NCBI GenBank assembly: GCA_937906765.1
Contig: CALCUV010000353.1
Location: 1-7,645, forward strand
Reading direction: 5' to 3'
Length of the DNA stretch: 7,645 nucleotides
Source: an uncultured Prevotella sp.
Lineage (GTDB): Bacteria > Bacteroidota > Bacteroidia > Bacteroidales > Bacteroidaceae
Part shown: piece after piece, positions 5,796 to 7,645 of the stretch
Layout: each line of letters opens with the position of its first letter
How positions within the stretch are numbered: the stretch's first letter is position 1
The notes under the pieces: generated by a model
Seen by the model: the letters and a program-made list of their open reading frames with translations, nothing else
The model's database searches: none
What the model was told of the DNA's origin: nothing
Translations under genes and position numbers: made by a program

Positions 5796-6800
5796 ATGAC
5801 ATTTGCTAATCCAGCATATTTTTACCTTTTATTACTGATACTTCCGCTTATTGCATGGTATATTTTTAAGCAGAAGCATCAACCCACTTTGAATGTCGCC
5901 ACCACCAGTTTATATCTCAAAACAAAGGTGCACACCATCCGAACGATGCTTGTGCATGCCCCTTTTGTTTTAAGAATCGTCACACTGGTGTTAGTGATTT
6001 TCATTCTTGCTCGCCCACAAACCTACGAATCGTTGACGGAAAGTGAACGAGAAGGTATTGACATCATGTTGGCCATAGATATTTCTCCGAGTATGCTTGC
6101 TCAAGACCTTGAACCCAATCGCATCGAGGCGGCAAAACTTGTTGCTACGGAGTTTATCGCCAATCGCCCTAACGACAATATTGGTTTGACGTTGTTTAGC
6201 GGAGAAGCATTTACGTATAGTCCTTTAACGACTAACCACTCCATGCTCCTTTCTATGTTTCCCAACGTGAGTTGTGAACTTCCCAGTTATGGAATTATTA
6301 GTGATGGAACTGCTATTGGAATGGGGTTGGCAAGTGCTCTGACACATTTAGAAAGTGGCAAATCAAAGAGTCGCATCGTCATCCTTATTACAGACGGCGA
6401 AAATAACACGGGTGACATTTCTCCGCTTATGGCTGCTGAAATTGCCAAAAAGCAAGGAGTGCGTGTTTATACCATTGCTCTTGGTAAAAAAGGCATTTAT
6501 AAGCAAGCCATCGCCCAACTTTCAAATGGTGAAATCTATAGCGGAGAGGTTGAAAATAAAATGGAAACAGAATCGCTTCAAAGAATTGCTGCCGTCACAG
6601 GAGGCATTTATTACGAAGCAGGTTCCACCTCTAAATTAGAAGAAATTTATGCGGATATTAACACTCTCGAACGTACAAAGTTCAAGGTGTCTAATTACGA
6701 TAAATATTACGAAGCATACCAACCCTTTGCTTTAGCAGCATTGCTCAGTTTCATTCTCGAACTCTTACTCCGCCTTACGTTGCTACGTCGCATTCCGTAA
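5796..6800 (+). CDS. batA: BatA, membrane-anchored von Willebrand factor A domain protein
   Basis: A 334-aa inner-membrane protein of the Bacteroides aerotolerance (Bat) family. The N-terminal BatA/Aer region has helices at about 7-24 and 56-72, ending in LARPQ (71-75). A vWA domain follows (about 88-290) with a complete MIDAS: DISPS (95-99), Thr172 in DGTAIG and Asp200 in ITDGEN. A C-terminal helix lies at about 309-328. With short outside loops and a hydrophobic pair at the start, the vWA domain should lie on one side of the membrane between helices 2 and 3; published family topologies are not certain from sequence alone. Length and order match BatA of Bacteroidota. The gene starts 53 nt after the DUF4381-like stop, consistent with one transcript. 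A role in oxygen tolerance was proposed from B. fragilis; later work in other phyla did not always support it. Confidence 0.94.
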   Translation: MTFANPAYFYLLLLILPLIAWYIFKQKHQPTLNVATTSLYLKTKVHTIRTMLVHAPFVLRIVTLVLVIFILARPQTYESLTESEREGIDIMLAIDISPSMLAQDLEPNRIEAAKLVATEFIANRPNDNIGLTLFSGEAFTYSPLTTNHSMLLSMFPNVSCELPSYGIISDGTAIGMGLASALTHLESGKSKSRIVILITDGENNTGDISPLMAAEIAKKQGVRVYTIALGKKGIYKQAIAQLSNGEIYSGEVENKMETESLQRIAAVTGGIYYEAGSTSKLEEIYADINTLERTKFKVSNYDKYYEAYQPFALAALLSFILELLLRLTLLRRIP

Positions 6801-6893
6801 ATCAAGTGTCTATGCCCCTTTTTGGAAAAGAAACCTATCGCATTTCTCTTTCCGCTCCCTATAACAAACCCACTCTTTTCAATGCACTAAAGT

Positions 6894-7645
6894 ATGAGAT
6901 TTGCATCTCCTGATTATCTATACTTATTAATAATACCCTTTGTTATCCTTCTGCTCTACGTTTTCACCCAATGGAACGCCAAGCGAAGGATTAAGCGCTA
7001 TGCCTCGCCCCAATTATTTTGGAGATTGGTAAACAACTATTCGTCAGTAAGAATGCATTTTAAGTTTGCACTTATTCTCGTTGCTTTGATTCTCACCATC
7101 ATTATGCTTGCGCGCCCTCAATATGGAATGGTGAAAGAGGTTAAAACGAAAAAGGGCATTGAGGCAGTCATCGCCTTAGATGTTTCTTACTCCATGCTTG
7201 CCACTGATGTTTCTCCCAATCGTATGGAACGAAGTAAAGAGATTGTCAACAATTTAGTGGATCGAATGCGTGAGGATAAGATTGGGTTAAACATTTTTGC
7301 TGGTGAATCTTATCCCCAAATGCCCATTACGAGTGACATGGTGTCGGTGAAACTCTTCCTGGACAATGTGTCTCCAGGTATGGTTACACTTCAAGGCACA
7401 AATATTGCTTCTGCCATCGAACTTGCAATGCATAGTTTCACGGCAGACGAAAAAGTGGGCAAGGCAATTCTCATTATCACCGATTGCGAGGACCATGAAG
7501 AAGGTGCCATTGAGGCTGCCGAAGAAGCAAAAAAAGCGGACATGAAAGTGTATGTCTTAGGAGTAGGCACACCTCAGGGCGCTACCATCCCTACGCCCCA
7601 CGGACCACTAACGGATAACTCAAGCGAAGTGGTGCGCACACGTCT
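6894..7645 (+). CDS. batB: BatB, membrane-anchored vWA domain protein (C-terminus beyond window)
   Basis: 250 codons are visible before the right edge; the full family length is about 330-345 aa. The layout repeats that of BatA: MRFASPDYLYLLIIP and a first helix at about 7-24, a second helix at about 56-72 ending LARPQ (72-76), then a vWA domain with MIDAS DVSYS (96-100), Thr169 in QGTNIA and Asp197 in IITDCED. The third-loop motif normally reads TDGED in BatA/BatB proteins; here the Gly is Cys198. The ATG at 6894 is fixed by an in-frame TAA six bases upstream and by alignment with BatA. It lies 93 nt after the batA stop. The missing part should include the last helix, and batC (TPR), batD and batE would be expected next. 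Confidence 0.93.
   Translation, partial: MRFASPDYLYLLIIPFVILLLYVFTQWNAKRRIKRYASPQLFWRLVNNYSSVRMHFKFALILVALILTIIMLARPQYGMVKEVKTKKGIEAVIALDVSYSMLATDVSPNRMERSKEIVNNLVDRMREDKIGLNIFAGESYPQMPITSDMVSVKLFLDNVSPGMVTLQGTNIASAIELAMHSFTADEKVGKAILIITDCEDHEEGAIEAAEEAKKADMKVYVLGVGTPQGATIPTPHGPLTDNSSEVVRTR

Noticed and set aside
6355..6639. Second plus-strand frame of 94 codons inside batA
   Set aside because: It is an out-of-frame shadow of the conserved vWA domain.
6818..6830. CTTTT/AAAAG hairpin between batA and batB as a terminator
   Set aside because: A 5-bp AT stem with a 3-nt loop and no T-run behind it is too weak.

Overview
The window looks like chromosomal DNA of an anaerobic Bacteroidota member, most likely Bacteroidales of the Prevotella/Bacteroides kind. 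The evidence is the content and order of the MoxR/Bat aerotolerance locus, a long-clade pyrophosphate-dependent phosphofructokinase, the absence of clear Shine-Dalgarno sequences ahead of the starts (A/T-rich leaders instead), and two TAnnTTTG-type -7 boxes, the form used by the Bacteroidota primary sigma factor. I see no mobile element, tRNA, rRNA or CRISPR array.

Left part (1-2146, minus strand): three genes read leftwards in the order ThiE/TenI-like protein, prs (ribose-phosphate pyrophosphokinase) and pfp (PPi-dependent phosphofructokinase). The pfp gene runs off the left edge after 169 codons. A TATCTTTG -7 box lies just upstream of the ThiE-like gene. The 37-nt gap between prs and pfp suggests cotranscription. 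The ThiE-like protein lacks the residues that normally bind pyrophosphate in thiamine phosphate synthase, so its activity is uncertain.

Middle (2147-2434): an AT-rich divergent intergenic region with outward-facing promoter candidates on both strands and an 11-bp direct repeat (32-bp period) around the predicted moxR transcription start.

Right part (2435-7645, plus strand): moxR, a DUF58 gene, a two-membrane-segment DUF4381-like gene, batA and a truncated batB. In the known families a MoxR AAA+ ATPase works with von Willebrand A (MIDAS) proteins. Here the DUF58 protein is cytosolic, and BatA and BatB are membrane-anchored with their vWA domains on one face of the inner membrane. The set is linked to envelope or stress functions, historically aerotolerance in Bacteroides fragilis. 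batC, batD and batE would be expected beyond the right edge.

The least explained piece is the 329-bp gap between moxR and the DUF58 gene, inside what should be one operon. It holds three copies of TTTGAGACTTA (one inverted, two direct 21 bp apart). These form two mutually exclusive perfect stems of 15 and 16 bp, the second followed by a T-run. A small hairpin and a perfect 18-bp palindrome follow, and then the DUF58 gene starts at GTG. This layout suggests differential regulation between the ATPase and its vWA partners, and it is the best candidate here for something undescribed.
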